A stretch of DNA of 64,000 nt. Source: MAG-120531 sp963934855 (lineage in GTDB: Bacteria > Bacteroidota > Bacteroidia > Flavobacteriales > Flavobacteriaceae). How positions within the stretch are numbered: position 1 is the stretch's first letter; each line of letters starts with the position of its first letter. The position numbers and the translations under genes were made by a program. Where the stretch lies: the NCBI GenBank assembly GCA_963934855.1, contig CAWWAC010000003.1, positions 1 to 64,000 on the forward strand, given 5' to 3'. The notes below the pieces were generated by a model, which was not told where the DNA came from, did not search any database, and saw nothing but the letters and a program-made list of their open reading frames with translations. This document shows, in pieces, positions 8,788-16,677 of the stretch.

Positions 8788-9498
8788 ATGGGAAGAGCTT
8801 TTGAATTTAGAAAAGCCCGTAAAATGAAACGTTGGTCTGCCATGTCTAAAGCGTTTACTAGAATTGGCAAAGACATAGTAATGGCTGTAAAAGAGAGCGG
8901 ACCAGATCCCTCTTCTAATTCAAGGCTGCGTGCAGTCATTCAAAACGCAAAGGCTGTAAACATGCCTAAAGACAATGTAGAAAGAGCCATAAAAAAAGCC
9001 TCAGACAAAAGTCTTGGGGATTTTAAAGAAATTCTTTTTGAAGGTTATGCCCCTCACGGCATTGCTATTTTAGTAGAAACAGCTACAGACAACAATACTA
9101 GAACTGTAGCCAATATAAGAAGCTATTTTAATAAATGTAATGGAAGTATGGGAACTTCTGGTTCTGTGGAATTCATGTTTGATCATACTTGTAATTTTAG
9201 AATTCCTTCAGAGGGCTTAGACCCAGAAGAATTAGAATTAGAGCTCATAGATTTTGGAGCAGAAGAGGTCTTTATGGATGAAGATGGCATCCTTATATAC
9301 GCCTCATTTGAAAGCTTTGGATCGCTACAAAAAGAATTAGAAACTAGAGGTATTGAAATTTTATCTTCAGGCTTTGAAAGAATTCCACAGCTTACCAAAG
9401 CCCTTACAGAAGAAGAGGTAGCAGATGTAGAAAAATTATTAGAAAAAATTGAGGAAGATGACGATGTTCAAAACGTCTACCACACCATGCAGGAATAA
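8788..9498 (+). CDS. yebC: YebC/PmpR family protein
   Basis: A 236-residue member of the YebC (TACO1/PmpR) family. The N-terminus MGRAFEFRKARKMKRWSAMSK, the ALRAVIQNAKAVNMPKDNVERAIKKA-type helix near residues 50-70, and the acidic C-terminal third are characteristic. Members were long annotated as transcriptional regulators; recent work places many of them on the ribosome, where they relieve stalling at proline-rich sequences. Either role is possible. It is the only gene in its unit, with a strong promoter of its own and a hairpin after its stop. Start codon ATG is certain from the conserved N-terminus. Confidence 0.92.
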   Translation: MGRAFEFRKARKMKRWSAMSKAFTRIGKDIVMAVKESGPDPSSNSRLRAVIQNAKAVNMPKDNVERAIKKASDKSLGDFKEILFEGYAPHGIAILVETATDNNTRTVANIRSYFNKCNGSMGTSGSVEFMFDHTCNFRIPSEGLDPEELELELIDFGAEEVFMDEDGILIYASFESFGSLQKELETRGIEILSSGFERIPQLTKALTEEEVADVEKLLEKIEEDDDVQNVYHTMQE

Positions 9499-9512
9499 TA
9501 AAAAAAATATTT

Positions 9513-9553
9513 ACACATTAAAAGCTGGACCAGTGACAACACTTTTAATGTGT
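9513..9553 (-). terminator. Terminator of the kdsB-acyltransferase unit (perfect 12-bp dyad)
   Basis: ACACATTAAAAG (9513-9524) and CTTTTAATGTGT (9542-9553) pair perfectly; the loop holds a second small dyad, CTGG-A-CCAG. Read on the minus strand the stem is followed by a run of eight T. The right arm overlaps the last codons of the acyltransferase. It may also stop readthrough from yebC. Confidence 0.6.
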
Positions 9554-10108
9554 ATGATCTGATTGTTTAAAAAACCCTTCTGAATGATTTTTGCCTCTAG
9601 AACCCTCAAAAAAATCTTCATAAACTTTAAAATCTTCGTCTTTGTTTTCTGTGGTCAGTAACGGTTGACTCACTTTTATTTCTTTTCTACCGTAATCAAA
9701 ACTAATGAGTAAAACAGGTACTTGAGCCGTTTTAGCAATAAAATAAAATCCAGTTTTCCAACTAGTCACTCTTTTCCTAGTACCTTCTGGAGATAGAGAA
9801 AGCCTAAATATTTTTCGCTCTTTAAAAATAGCTGCACTAGCCTGAACAGTATTTGAATTTTTAGTTCTGTCTATGGGCGTCCCTCCTACCCATCTAAAAA
9901 ACCAACCATAAGGCCATTTAAACAAACTTTTCTTTCCTATATAGTTACTTTCCTTATTCCAAATTTTTCTGATGAGAAGGCCTAAAGCAAAATCCCAATT
10001 AGAGGTATGGGGAACCACTATAATGACACATTTGTCTATATCAGGGAAATGTCCATTAAAACGCCATCCCATGATTTTAAAAAAAATAAATTTAGCTATA
10101 AACTGCAT
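9545..10108 (-). CDS. PlsC-like 1-acylglycerol-3-phosphate acyltransferase family protein
   Basis: A short (187 residues) acyltransferase. It has the HX4D motif as PHTSNWDF near residues 33-40 and the PEGTR motif (SLSPEGTRKR) near 106-115, both in the right order and spacing. Family members transfer acyl chains to lysophosphatidate, lyso-ornithine lipid or similar acceptors; at this size and without strong membrane segments the exact acceptor is open. The gene follows kdsB with a 9-base gap, so it is probably co-transcribed with a Kdo-activation gene, which hints at envelope lipid work (inference). Confidence 0.82.
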   Translation of the reverse strand: MQFIAKFIFFKIMGWRFNGHFPDIDKCVIIVVPHTSNWDFALGLLIRKIWNKESNYIGKKSLFKWPYGWFFRWVGGTPIDRTKNSNTVQASAAIFKERKIFRLSLSPEGTRKRVTSWKTGFYFIAKTAQVPVLLISFDYGRKEIKVSQPLLTTENKDEDFKVYEDFFEGSRGKNHSEGFFKQSDHTH

Positions 10109-10117
10109 GTCTGATCA

Positions 10118-10855
10118 TTAATTAAATTTCCACTCCGCTCTGGCCTTTTCTAAATCTTCTGGTACATCTATACCAATTCCAGCCTCTGAGGTAATAATCA
10201 TTTTAATTTGATGTCCGTGTTCTAAATAACGAATGGCTTCAATTTTTTCTGCTTTTTCTAATGGGCCCATTTGCATTTTTGGGAATGCCAATAAAGCGGC
10301 TTTCCTAAAAGCATATACTCCTTTATGTCTAAAATACTGAAGCCCAGATAGGTCTCTTGGAAAAGGAATGGGGGCTCTAGAAAAGTACAAGGCATGGTTT
10401 TGAAAATTCACTACCACCTTTACTGCGTTTGGATTTTGAATTTCTTGTAGGTCTGAGATAGGGTACATGAGTGATGCTAGAGAGATTTTATGAGCAGTAT
10501 CGGCCCTGAAAACCGCCAACAAAGCCTGTAAACTATTGGCTTCTATAAAAGGCTCATCTCCTTGAACATTTACAATGATATCTGCTTCTATAGGTGTTGC
10601 TGCAGCAGCAATTCTATCTGAGCCGCATTCATAATCCTGAGTACTCATAATGGCTTTTCCTCCACTATTTACAATAAGGTCAAATATACCCACATGATCT
10701 GTCACCACATAGACCTCAGAAAATAAATTGGTAGCCTTGGTGGCCTCATAAGTTCTAAGAATGACAGGCTTACCCCCTAGGTCTTGCATAAGTTTGGCAG
10801 GAAATCTAGTGGCCGCAAAGCGGGCAGGAATCATGGCAATGGCATTCATGTTCAT
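10118..10855 (-). CDS. kdsB: 3-deoxy-manno-octulosonate cytidylyltransferase
   Basis: KdsB activates Kdo as CMP-Kdo for the lipopolysaccharide inner core. The 245-residue sequence begins MNMNAIAMIPARFAATRFPAK, the nucleotidyltransferase signature, followed by YVVTDH, the STQDYECGSDRIAAA region and VNVQGDEPFI (Mg-binding Asp), and ends with the FRHKGVYAFRK and EAGIGIDVPEDL blocks, all conserved. Start may be the first or the third codon (both ATG). First gene of a two-gene unit with the acyltransferase. The Kdo isomerase gene kpsF/kdsD is at the far right of the window. Confidence 0.95.
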   Translation of the reverse strand: MNMNAIAMIPARFAATRFPAKLMQDLGGKPVILRTYEATKATNLFSEVYVVTDHVGIFDLIVNSGGKAIMSTQDYECGSDRIAAAATPIEADIIVNVQGDEPFIEANSLQALLAVFRADTAHKISLASLMYPISDLQEIQNPNAVKVVVNFQNHALYFSRAPIPFPRDLSGLQYFRHKGVYAFRKAALLAFPKMQMGPLEKAEKIEAIRYLEHGHQIKMIITSEAGIGIDVPEDLEKARAEWKFN

Positions 10856-10897
10856 ATTAATTTAAATGATGTGAGATAGAATTAACTTCTATAAGAT

Positions 10898-10905
10898 CAA
10901 ATATA
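10898..10905 (-). promoter_or_regulatory. -7 box for kdsB
   Basis: On the minus strand TATATTTG matches the consensus and is 42 bases before the kdsB ATG. No -33 TTTG at standard spacing. Confidence 0.4.
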
Positions 10906-10917
10906 AGAGGTCTTGAT

Positions 10918-12354
10918 TTAATTTTCCTCAAAAAAATCTCCTTTAAAGCCTATGAGGTATAATTTCTTTTTAGCCCTAGTAATAGCGGTATACAGCCATC
11001 TCATATACTCTTTATCTATTCCGTTAGGCAAAAAAGGTTGTTCTACAAAAACAGTGTCCCACTGACCTCCCTGTGACTTATGACAGGTAATTGCGTAAGA
11101 AAATTTTACCTGAAGGGCATTAAAGAATTTATTGTTTTTGACACCTAAAAATCGTTTATAATTAGATTTCTCAGTTGCGTAATCTTCTGACACCGCTTGG
11201 TATAATTTATTGCCGTCTTCATATGAAAGAGATGGTGATTCTGCAGCTATGGTGTCTAGTAAAAGAACCGTTTCAAAGGATTTTTGATTGGGGTAATCTA
11301 CCATTCTAACCTTTACCTCTGCAAATCTAAATCCGTACAACTCTTTAATAGCAAATATTTCAAGAACCTCTATAATATCTCCATTGGCAATAAATCCTGC
11401 TTCTGAAGTGTCATCTAACCAAAAATAATTATTCTTGACTACCATCATATAATCTCCAGTAGCCAATTCATGCTCTAGAAATAAAATTTTATTCCTAATA
11501 CTCTCATTGTACTGATTGGCCCTTTTATTAGAGCGCACAATAAAAGCAGTTTCTTCTTTGCCTCCCTCAGTATATGCCTCTTCAATTGCCTCTTGTATGT
11601 CATGCCCCTCTATAAGTCTTACAATATCTTTAAATCCGTTTAGAGAAAATTTAAATGAATCGTGATATTCACTTTCCAACTGGTCTCTAAGCAGGGTTGC
11701 ATTAAATAAGATTCCGGAATCTGCTGCCTGTCTTACTACTTCATCTAAACTAATTAGGGGTACAGTCTTAGAATAGTTTAAAATTAAGCGGTCTTGATCT
11801 AAAGCAGGGCTTAAACTTAAGTGAACTGGAGGTAATTGTGCTACGTCTCCAACTAAAATAAGCTTACACTCATGGCCTGAATACACATAAGAGATAAGGT
11901 CATCTAATAAAGATCCCACTCCTTTTAAACCTCCTGTATCTGTAGTGTCTGGAATCATGGAAGCCTCGTCTACAATAAAAATAGTATGCCTGTGTTTATT
12001 GGGTGCTTTTGTAAATTCTATACCACCCCCTGATACTTTTTTAGGAAAATAAATTTTTCTATGAATGGTGTAAGCTTGTGTATTCGCGTACTGAGACATC
12101 ACTTTAGCGGCCCTTCCAGTGGGCGCCATAAGCACTGCTTTGTATTTAATTTGCCACAATTGGCTTACTAGCGTACCTACAAGAGTTGTTTTTCCTGTTC
12201 CTGCGTATCCTTTTAAAAGCAACAAAGAATCTTTTTCCTTACTACAAACAAAGGTTGCCAAAACCTCTAAGGCCTGCTCTTGCTTAAGGGTTGGTTGGTG
12301 TGGAAACTTAGTCTTTAGGTGCTTTATAAATTCTTGTGATGAAACAGTTGTCAT
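10918..12354 (-). CDS. RecD-like ATP-dependent DNA helicase (SF1B)
   Basis: A 478-residue superfamily I helicase. Walker A is GYAGTGKTTL near residues 47-56, Walker B IFIVDEASMI near 125-134, a GDVAQLPPV motif III follows, and the C-terminus has the UvrD_C_2 motif (YAITCHKSQGGQWDTVFVEQ) and TAITRAKKKLYLIG (motif VI). It lacks RecB/RecC partners, and fits the stand-alone RecD-like/Dda-type proteins common in Bacteroidota. The frame opens at 12387, but the ATG at 12354 is chosen: it gives the usual short N-terminus and lies 5 bases after a -7 box, which would leave the upstream codons untranscribed. Confidence 0.88.
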   Translation of the reverse strand: MTTVSSQEFIKHLKTKFPHQPTLKQEQALEVLATFVCSKEKDSLLLLKGYAGTGKTTLVGTLVSQLWQIKYKAVLMAPTGRAAKVMSQYANTQAYTIHRKIYFPKKVSGGGIEFTKAPNKHRHTIFIVDEASMIPDTTDTGGLKGVGSLLDDLISYVYSGHECKLILVGDVAQLPPVHLSLSPALDQDRLILNYSKTVPLISLDEVVRQAADSGILFNATLLRDQLESEYHDSFKFSLNGFKDIVRLIEGHDIQEAIEEAYTEGGKEETAFIVRSNKRANQYNESIRNKILFLEHELATGDYMMVVKNNYFWLDDTSEAGFIANGDIIEVLEIFAIKELYGFRFAEVKVRMVDYPNQKSFETVLLLDTIAAESPSLSYEDGNKLYQAVSEDYATEKSNYKRFLGVKNNKFFNALQVKFSYAITCHKSQGGQWDTVFVEQPFLPNGIDKEYMRWLYTAITRAKKKLYLIGFKGDFFEEN

Positions 12355-12359
12355 AGCTC

Positions 12360-12388
12360 CAAAGATAATACGTAAAATTAAGGGCAAA
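12360..12388 (-). promoter_or_regulatory. Promoter of the RecD-like helicase gene, abutting its start codon
   Basis: On the minus strand: TTTG (12385-12388), 17-base spacer, TATCTTTG (12360-12367). The ATG begins only 5 bases after the box, so the transcript is probably leaderless or nearly so. It is back to back with the plus-strand promoter at 12393-12421. Confidence 0.65.
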
Positions 12389-12392
12389 TACT

Positions 12393-12421
12393 TTTGCGAT
12401 TAAAAAAAAATTGTAGATTTG
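12393..12421 (+). promoter_or_regulatory. Promoter of the 12455 / DUF3822 / rsmD operon
   Basis: TTTG (12393-12396), 17-base spacer, TAGATTTG (12414-12421); ATG follows after 33 bases. Divergent from the helicase promoter. Confidence 0.65.
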
Positions 12422-12454
12422 TGAAACCACTAAATTTTAAATAAGACTATTATA

Positions 12455-13105
12455 ATGAAGACTGTATTAAAACTTGGACTTTGGGTTCTTTCAATTGTTT
12501 TTGCTTACCTGATTTATCTTTCCGTAAATGCACCTATTGAATTTAAGAAAATAAAACAAGAGCGCTTTGCTGAGGTAATTTCTGTTATGAAAGACATCCG
12601 AAATTCACAAGAGGCCTACAAAACAGTAAAAGGTGAATTTGCTAAAGATTTTAATTCTTTAATTCAATTTATTGACACCGCTCGTTACACGATTACTCAG
12701 CAACGTGATTCTTCATTTTACGAATTCAATAAAGTGTATAAGATTGATATGTTAAAAGAAATTAAAATAGTAGATACTTTAGGTTTTATCTCTATTAAAG
12801 ATTCTTTATTTAAAAAAGATACCCGCTACAAAAACATGATGAATGTTCCCTTTGGTCAAAATGGGGAGCAATTTAAAATGGAGGCAAAGGTCATTCGTAA
12901 AAATGATTATAGAGTACCTGTTTTCAGAATTAGCGTAGACAAAACTGTAATATTATATGACCAGGCTGCGGATCTTATGGCTACTGAAAACTCTCATATA
13001 AATGTGGAAGAAGTAAATGGCCCACAGATAATAGTTGGATCATTAGAAGATGTGAGCTCTAATGGAAACTGGCCACCAATTTACGACAAGAAAAGAAAAA
13101 ATTAA
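12455..13105 (+). CDS. Conserved protein of unknown function, N-terminal membrane anchor
   Basis: I do not recognise a named family. The 216-residue product has one N-terminal hydrophobic segment (residues 6-25, LGLWVLSIVFAYLIYLSV) after a short basic start, then a charged helical stretch containing RNSQEAYKTVKGEFAKDFNSL. That layout and the spacing between helix and the K-G-E-F turn recall type II secretion pseudopilins, but no prepilin peptidase site (G followed by FTLIE-like residues) is present, so the likeness is only structural inference. The rest looks like a periplasmic beta-rich domain. First gene of a tight operon with DUF3822 (8-base gap) and rsmD. Confidence 0.6.
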   Translation: MKTVLKLGLWVLSIVFAYLIYLSVNAPIEFKKIKQERFAEVISVMKDIRNSQEAYKTVKGEFAKDFNSLIQFIDTARYTITQQRDSSFYEFNKVYKIDMLKEIKIVDTLGFISIKDSLFKKDTRYKNMMNVPFGQNGEQFKMEAKVIRKNDYRVPVFRISVDKTVILYDQAADLMATENSHINVEEVNGPQIIVGSLEDVSSNGNWPPIYDKKRKN

Positions 13106-13113
13106 TATAGAAT

Positions 13114-13923
13114 TTGAACCAGAAAAATCGTTCATACGAAAATTCTAGACTGTCCATTCAATTGAGTTTGAATGGACTTTCTTTTTGTATCACAGACACC
13201 GTAAACCAAAATCTAATTGAAGCCAAAAGACTCAGGTTTCCTGTTGCTATTAATGAGAGCGAACTAAAAAATGCCATATCAAATTTTTTAGAATTACATG
13301 AGGTTCTTAACCATAGCTATGAATCTGTAGTGGTAGTTCATACCAACCCGCTTTTTAATATAGTCCCACTACCCCTTTTTAATAAAAACCAACTAGCAGA
13401 CTATGTAAAGTTTAATACCCAAGTGCTTCCCTCAGATGAAGTGGCCTTTGATCTTATTGAACATCAGGAAATGGCAGTGGTGTATATTCCTTTTACAAGC
13501 GTAAACAACTATATATTTGAACACTTTGGTCCCTTTGATTTTAAACATCACAGTGGTCTTCATTTAGAAGAGCTCCTGCCTATACAACACGATCAAAAAG
13601 AAACTGCCTGCTACTTGCACTTAGACCAGGGCATTCTTAGCATGACCGTGATCAAAGAAAAAAAACTACTTTTCTTTAATCAATTTACGATACATACCAC
13701 AGAAGATCTTCTGTATTTTATACTCTTTAGTTTAGAACAATTACATGTAGATCTTCATGAGGTACAAGCCTTGTTTTACGGTGAGACCACAGCAATAGAT
13801 CCCTATTTTAAAAAAGCGGCTCAATATATAGCCCATTGCACTATTTATAGGCCTAGCTTTGCACAAAAAATACCTGAACACATTTTGGAACATCATTTTG
13901 ATATGATCAACTTAAACGCTTAA
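13114..13923 (+). CDS. DUF3822 family protein
   Basis: A 269-residue soluble protein of the DUF3822 family, found almost only in Bacteroidota and regularly placed directly upstream of rsmD. The opening (RLSIQLSLNGLSFCITD) and the middle block (ACYLHLDQGILSMTVIKEKKLLFFNQFT) suggest an alternating beta-strand ATPase-like (actin-like) fold, but I see no nucleotide-binding motif and do not assign a function. The start codon is TTG, 8 bases after the preceding stop; rsmD begins 3 bases after its stop. The constant pairing with rsmD suggests a link to ribosome assembly or to the envelope protein upstream (inference). Confidence 0.75.
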   Translation: MNQKNRSYENSRLSIQLSLNGLSFCITDTVNQNLIEAKRLRFPVAINESELKNAISNFLELHEVLNHSYESVVVVHTNPLFNIVPLPLFNKNQLADYVKFNTQVLPSDEVAFDLIEHQEMAVVYIPFTSVNNYIFEHFGPFDFKHHSGLHLEELLPIQHDQKETACYLHLDQGILSMTVIKEKKLLFFNQFTIHTTEDLLYFILFSLEQLHVDLHEVQALFYGETTAIDPYFKKAAQYIAHCTIYRPSFAQKIPEHILEHHFDMINLNA

Positions 13924-13926
13924 TTC

Positions 13927-14463
13927 ATGCGCATTATTTCAGGCCTTCACAAAGGCCGTAAAATTTCAGCACCAAAAAATTTACCTATTAGACCCACCAC
14001 AGACATGGCTAAAGAAGCTTTGTTTAATATTCTTAACAACGGTTATTACTTTGACGAAATAAGGGTGTTAGACCTTTTTTCAGGAAGTGGAAATATCAGT
14101 TATGAATTTGCATCTAGGGGTTGTAAAAAAATTATATCGGTTGAACTTCACAGTGGTTGTATAGATTTTATTACTAAAACAGCTACAGACTTAAGCCTCC
14201 CTATTCAAGCCATAAAATCTGACGTATTTCCATTTTTACAAAAAACAAGCGACCAATTTGATATTATTTTTGCAGATCCACCTTATGCACTCCCTCAAGA
14301 GGAATTTGAACAAATAGCCACTATGGTATTTGAGAAAAACTTGCTTGCAGAAGATGGTGTGCTTATTATTGAACACGAAAAACACACAGACCTATCTAAG
14401 ACGCCTCACTTTAAAGAAGCTAGAAAATATGGATCTAGTGTTTTTGGATTTTTTAAGAAATAA
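13927..14463 (+). CDS. rsmD: 16S rRNA (guanine(966)-N(2))-methyltransferase RsmD
   Basis: RsmD methylates N2 of G966 in 16S rRNA on the assembled small subunit. The 178-residue protein starts MRIISGLHKGRKISAP, includes RPTTDMAKEALFNIL near residue 22, SAM motif I as VLDLFSGSGNISYEFASRG near 48-66, and the catalytic DPPY as FADPPYALP near 117-125. All are diagnostic. It is the third gene of an operon, 3 bases after DUF3822. Its stop codon ends 2 bases before the 3' region of the convergent RNase P RNA gene. Confidence 0.95.
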   Translation: MRIISGLHKGRKISAPKNLPIRPTTDMAKEALFNILNNGYYFDEIRVLDLFSGSGNISYEFASRGCKKIISVELHSGCIDFITKTATDLSLPIQAIKSDVFPFLQKTSDQFDIIFADPPYALPQEEFEQIATMVFEKNLLAEDGVLIIEHEKHTDLSKTPHFKEARKYGSSVFGFFKK

Positions 14464-14770
14464 AAAAAGCAGGCCATAAGCCGGATTCTGTAACACCCTA
14501 GAGTGTCCTTATCATTTATCTAGGCCTTTAGTTACCCAAAGGCTCTAACCGCCTACCCTCTAACTTGAACTTGCCGCTCTCAAACGTTAGTTTACATGGC
14601 GTTGCACCGCATAGAGTTTACCTGGTTTCACTACAGCATTACCTGTACATTCTTTCTGTTGCACTTGTCCTCGTTTTACAACGGACGGGCGTTACCCGCT
14701 ATGCTGCAATTTGGTGTCCGGACTTTCCTCTCGGCAGTAAACTACCCAGCGATAAGGAAGCCTGCTTTGT
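14464..14770 (-). ncRNA. rnpB: RNase P RNA (bacterial class A), reverse strand
   Basis: The catalytic RNA that matures tRNA 5' ends. On the minus strand the universally conserved 5' block GAGGAAAGTCCGGACACC (near 14716-14733) and 3' block ACAGAATCCGGCTTAT (near 14477-14492) are both present, as is the middle segment GGTAAACTCTATGCGGTGC. The end helix P1 can be drawn: AAAGCAGGC (14760-14768, read in reverse) pairs with GCCTGCTTT (14466-14474). About 305 nt, compact for the class. A run of T follows the 3' arm of P1, so P1 may also act as terminator. A perfect -7 box lies just upstream. The three small ORFs that cross this region are artefacts. Confidence 0.95.
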
Positions 14771-14772
14771 GG

Positions 14773-14780
14773 CAAATATA
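14773..14780 (-). promoter_or_regulatory. -7 box of rnpB
   Basis: TATATTTG on the minus strand, ending 4 bases before the P1 helix of the RNase P RNA at 14768. Agreement with the expected RNA 5' end makes this the best-anchored promoter in the window; a TTTT at 14797-14800 stands at the -33 position. Confidence 0.7.
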
Positions 14781-14868
14781 GTCAGAAGCCTTTAAGAAAA
14801 CACTGCTATTTGTTGATAAATACAAAATATTATACTAAAGAAGACTACTTTTTAAGTGTCGCTATTTT

Positions 14869-14876
14869 TATATTTG
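14869..14876 (+). promoter_or_regulatory. -7 box of dnaX
   Basis: TATATTTG, 27 bases before the TTG start of dnaX. A T-run at 14849-14853 stands in for the -33 element. Divergent from the rnpB promoter. Confidence 0.5.
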
Positions 14877-14903
14877 TAAATCCTATATCTAAATCACACA
14901 CTA

Positions 14904-16667
14904 TTGGAACCCTTCCTTGTATCTGCCAGAAAATACCGCCCCCTAAGTTTTCAAGACGTTGTGGGACAATCTGCCATTACCAGTACACTGGAAAAGGCTA
15001 TAGAAAGCAATCATTTGGCTCAGGCCTTATTGTTTTGTGGTCCTAGAGGCGTAGGTAAAACAAGTTGTGCTAGAATATTAGCAAAAAAAATTAACGAGCA
15101 GCAACTGGGGATCTCATCTGAAGAAGATTACGCATTTAATGTTTTTGAATTAGACGCCGCCTCTAACAACTCTGTAGACGATATTAGAAATCTAGTTGAC
15201 CAAGTTCGTATCCCTCCCCAAAAAGGAGCCTATAAAGTCTATATTATAGATGAGGTTCATATGTTATCTGCCAATGCATTTAACGCATTTCTAAAGACAT
15301 TAGAAGAGCCACCAAAACACGCTATTTTTATATTAGCCACTACAGAAAAACACAAGATTATTCCTACCATACTCTCTAGGTGTCAGATCTATGATTTTAA
15401 ACGCATTACTGTAAAAGATATCGCTTTACATTTAGGAGTCATTGCTGAGGATCAGGGAATTATTGCAGATCCAGACGCCCTAAATCTCATAGCCCAAAAA
15501 GCCGATGGCGCACTACGTGATGCCCTTTCAATTTTTGACAGAATTGTCAGTTATACCGGAACTGAATTAAGCCGAAAAGCAGTGAGTGAAAATCTAAATA
15601 TTTTAGATTACGACACATACTTTACAGCCACAGAGTTTATAGTGGCAGGAGACATTCCTAGTCTCTTGTTGCTTTTTAACGACTGTATGTCATTGGGCTT
15701 TGACGGCCACCACTTTATTCAAGGTCTCGCTTCCCATTTTAGAGACCTCACCCTAGGTCTCTATCCTGCTACCATTACACTGATGGAGGTAGGAGAGGAA
15801 ACACAAAGGCGCTATCTAGACCAAACTAAGCAAACATCAGCTTCTTTTTTAATGAATGCTATGGATCTTGCAAACCACTGTGACTTACAGTACAAAAATG
15901 CAAAAAACCAACGCTTGCTAGTGGAGATAACCCTTATGAAGCTGGCCTCTATCTCTAGTGATGGAGAAAAAAAAAACAATAAGCTAGCCCCACAAGCAGT
16001 AACTATTATAGCTGCCTCTGAATTTAAAAATCAAGAGCCAGTAGTGACAAAAATAGTACAGACGGAAGAAGCCACTATTATCACTCCAAATCTAGCAGAA
16101 GTTCAAGAGCCAATAATGTCAGCTCTAATACCCATTGATCCTGAACCAATAAATCAAATTAGTTTAGCTCCAATACACCCCACTATTAATATTGAGCGAA
16201 AAGTAGGCGTTTCAGGTTTTTCAATAGCCAGTCTAAAAGCTAAGAAAGCACATAAAGAAGAACAAAAAAACCAAATAAAGGGAGACGGCCCTATCATTGA
16301 AGACGCTTTTACAGAAGTAGACATGCAAAAACATTGGCATGACTATATTGAAGTGATTGAAAAAGAAGGCCAGAAAATTATTGCATCTAATTTAAACGCA
16401 GACCTTCCAAGACTGTTAGAAGGCCATGTAATAACAATTACATTGCCTAATAACACTATGAAAAAAGAGGTAGAAAGGGCACAGTCAGGAGTTTTAGATT
16501 ATTTAAAACAAAAGCTTAATAATTACAGCATTACCTTAGAGGTGGGAGTGAGTGAAACCATAGACACCAAATTCGCTTTTACTCCGGAAGAGAAATATGA
16601 AAAAATAAGAGAGATGAACCCCGCAGTAGATTTACTGAGAGCCAGCTTTGATCTAGATTTACAATAA
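14904..16667 (+). CDS. dnaX: DNA polymerase III subunit gamma/tau
   Basis: DnaX is the clamp-loader ATPase of the replicative polymerase. The 587-residue protein has Walker A GPRGVGKTS (residues 47-55), Walker B YIIDEVHML near 114-122, and the SRC arginine-finger motif (ILSRCQIYDF) near 155. Oddly, the four-cysteine zinc module that normally sits between Walker A and the DEXX box is missing: the stretch EQQLGISSEEDYAFNVFEL contains no cysteine, as I recall for flavobacterial DnaX generally. A low-complexity linker (about 350-460) precedes a small tau-like C-terminal domain. The TTG start is supported by the conserved opening MEPFLVSARKYRP. Followed after 10 bases by miaE. Confidence 0.95.
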   Translation: MEPFLVSARKYRPLSFQDVVGQSAITSTLEKAIESNHLAQALLFCGPRGVGKTSCARILAKKINEQQLGISSEEDYAFNVFELDAASNNSVDDIRNLVDQVRIPPQKGAYKVYIIDEVHMLSANAFNAFLKTLEEPPKHAIFILATTEKHKIIPTILSRCQIYDFKRITVKDIALHLGVIAEDQGIIADPDALNLIAQKADGALRDALSIFDRIVSYTGTELSRKAVSENLNILDYDTYFTATEFIVAGDIPSLLLLFNDCMSLGFDGHHFIQGLASHFRDLTLGLYPATITLMEVGEETQRRYLDQTKQTSASFLMNAMDLANHCDLQYKNAKNQRLLVEITLMKLASISSDGEKKNNKLAPQAVTIIAASEFKNQEPVVTKIVQTEEATIITPNLAEVQEPIMSALIPIDPEPINQISLAPIHPTINIERKVGVSGFSIASLKAKKAHKEEQKNQIKGDGPIIEDAFTEVDMQKHWHDYIEVIEKEGQKIIASNLNADLPRLLEGHVITITLPNNTMKKEVERAQSGVLDYLKQKLNNYSITLEVGVSETIDTKFAFTPEEKYEKIREMNPAVDLLRASFDLDLQ

Positions 16668-16677
16668 AACCACCAGT

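Noticed and set aside
14565..15046. Three short open frames (14565-14795, 14596-14781, 14810-15046)
   Set aside because: The first two cross the RNase P RNA gene, whose conserved blocks explain the sequence; the third overlaps the start of dnaX and shows no protein-like conservation.
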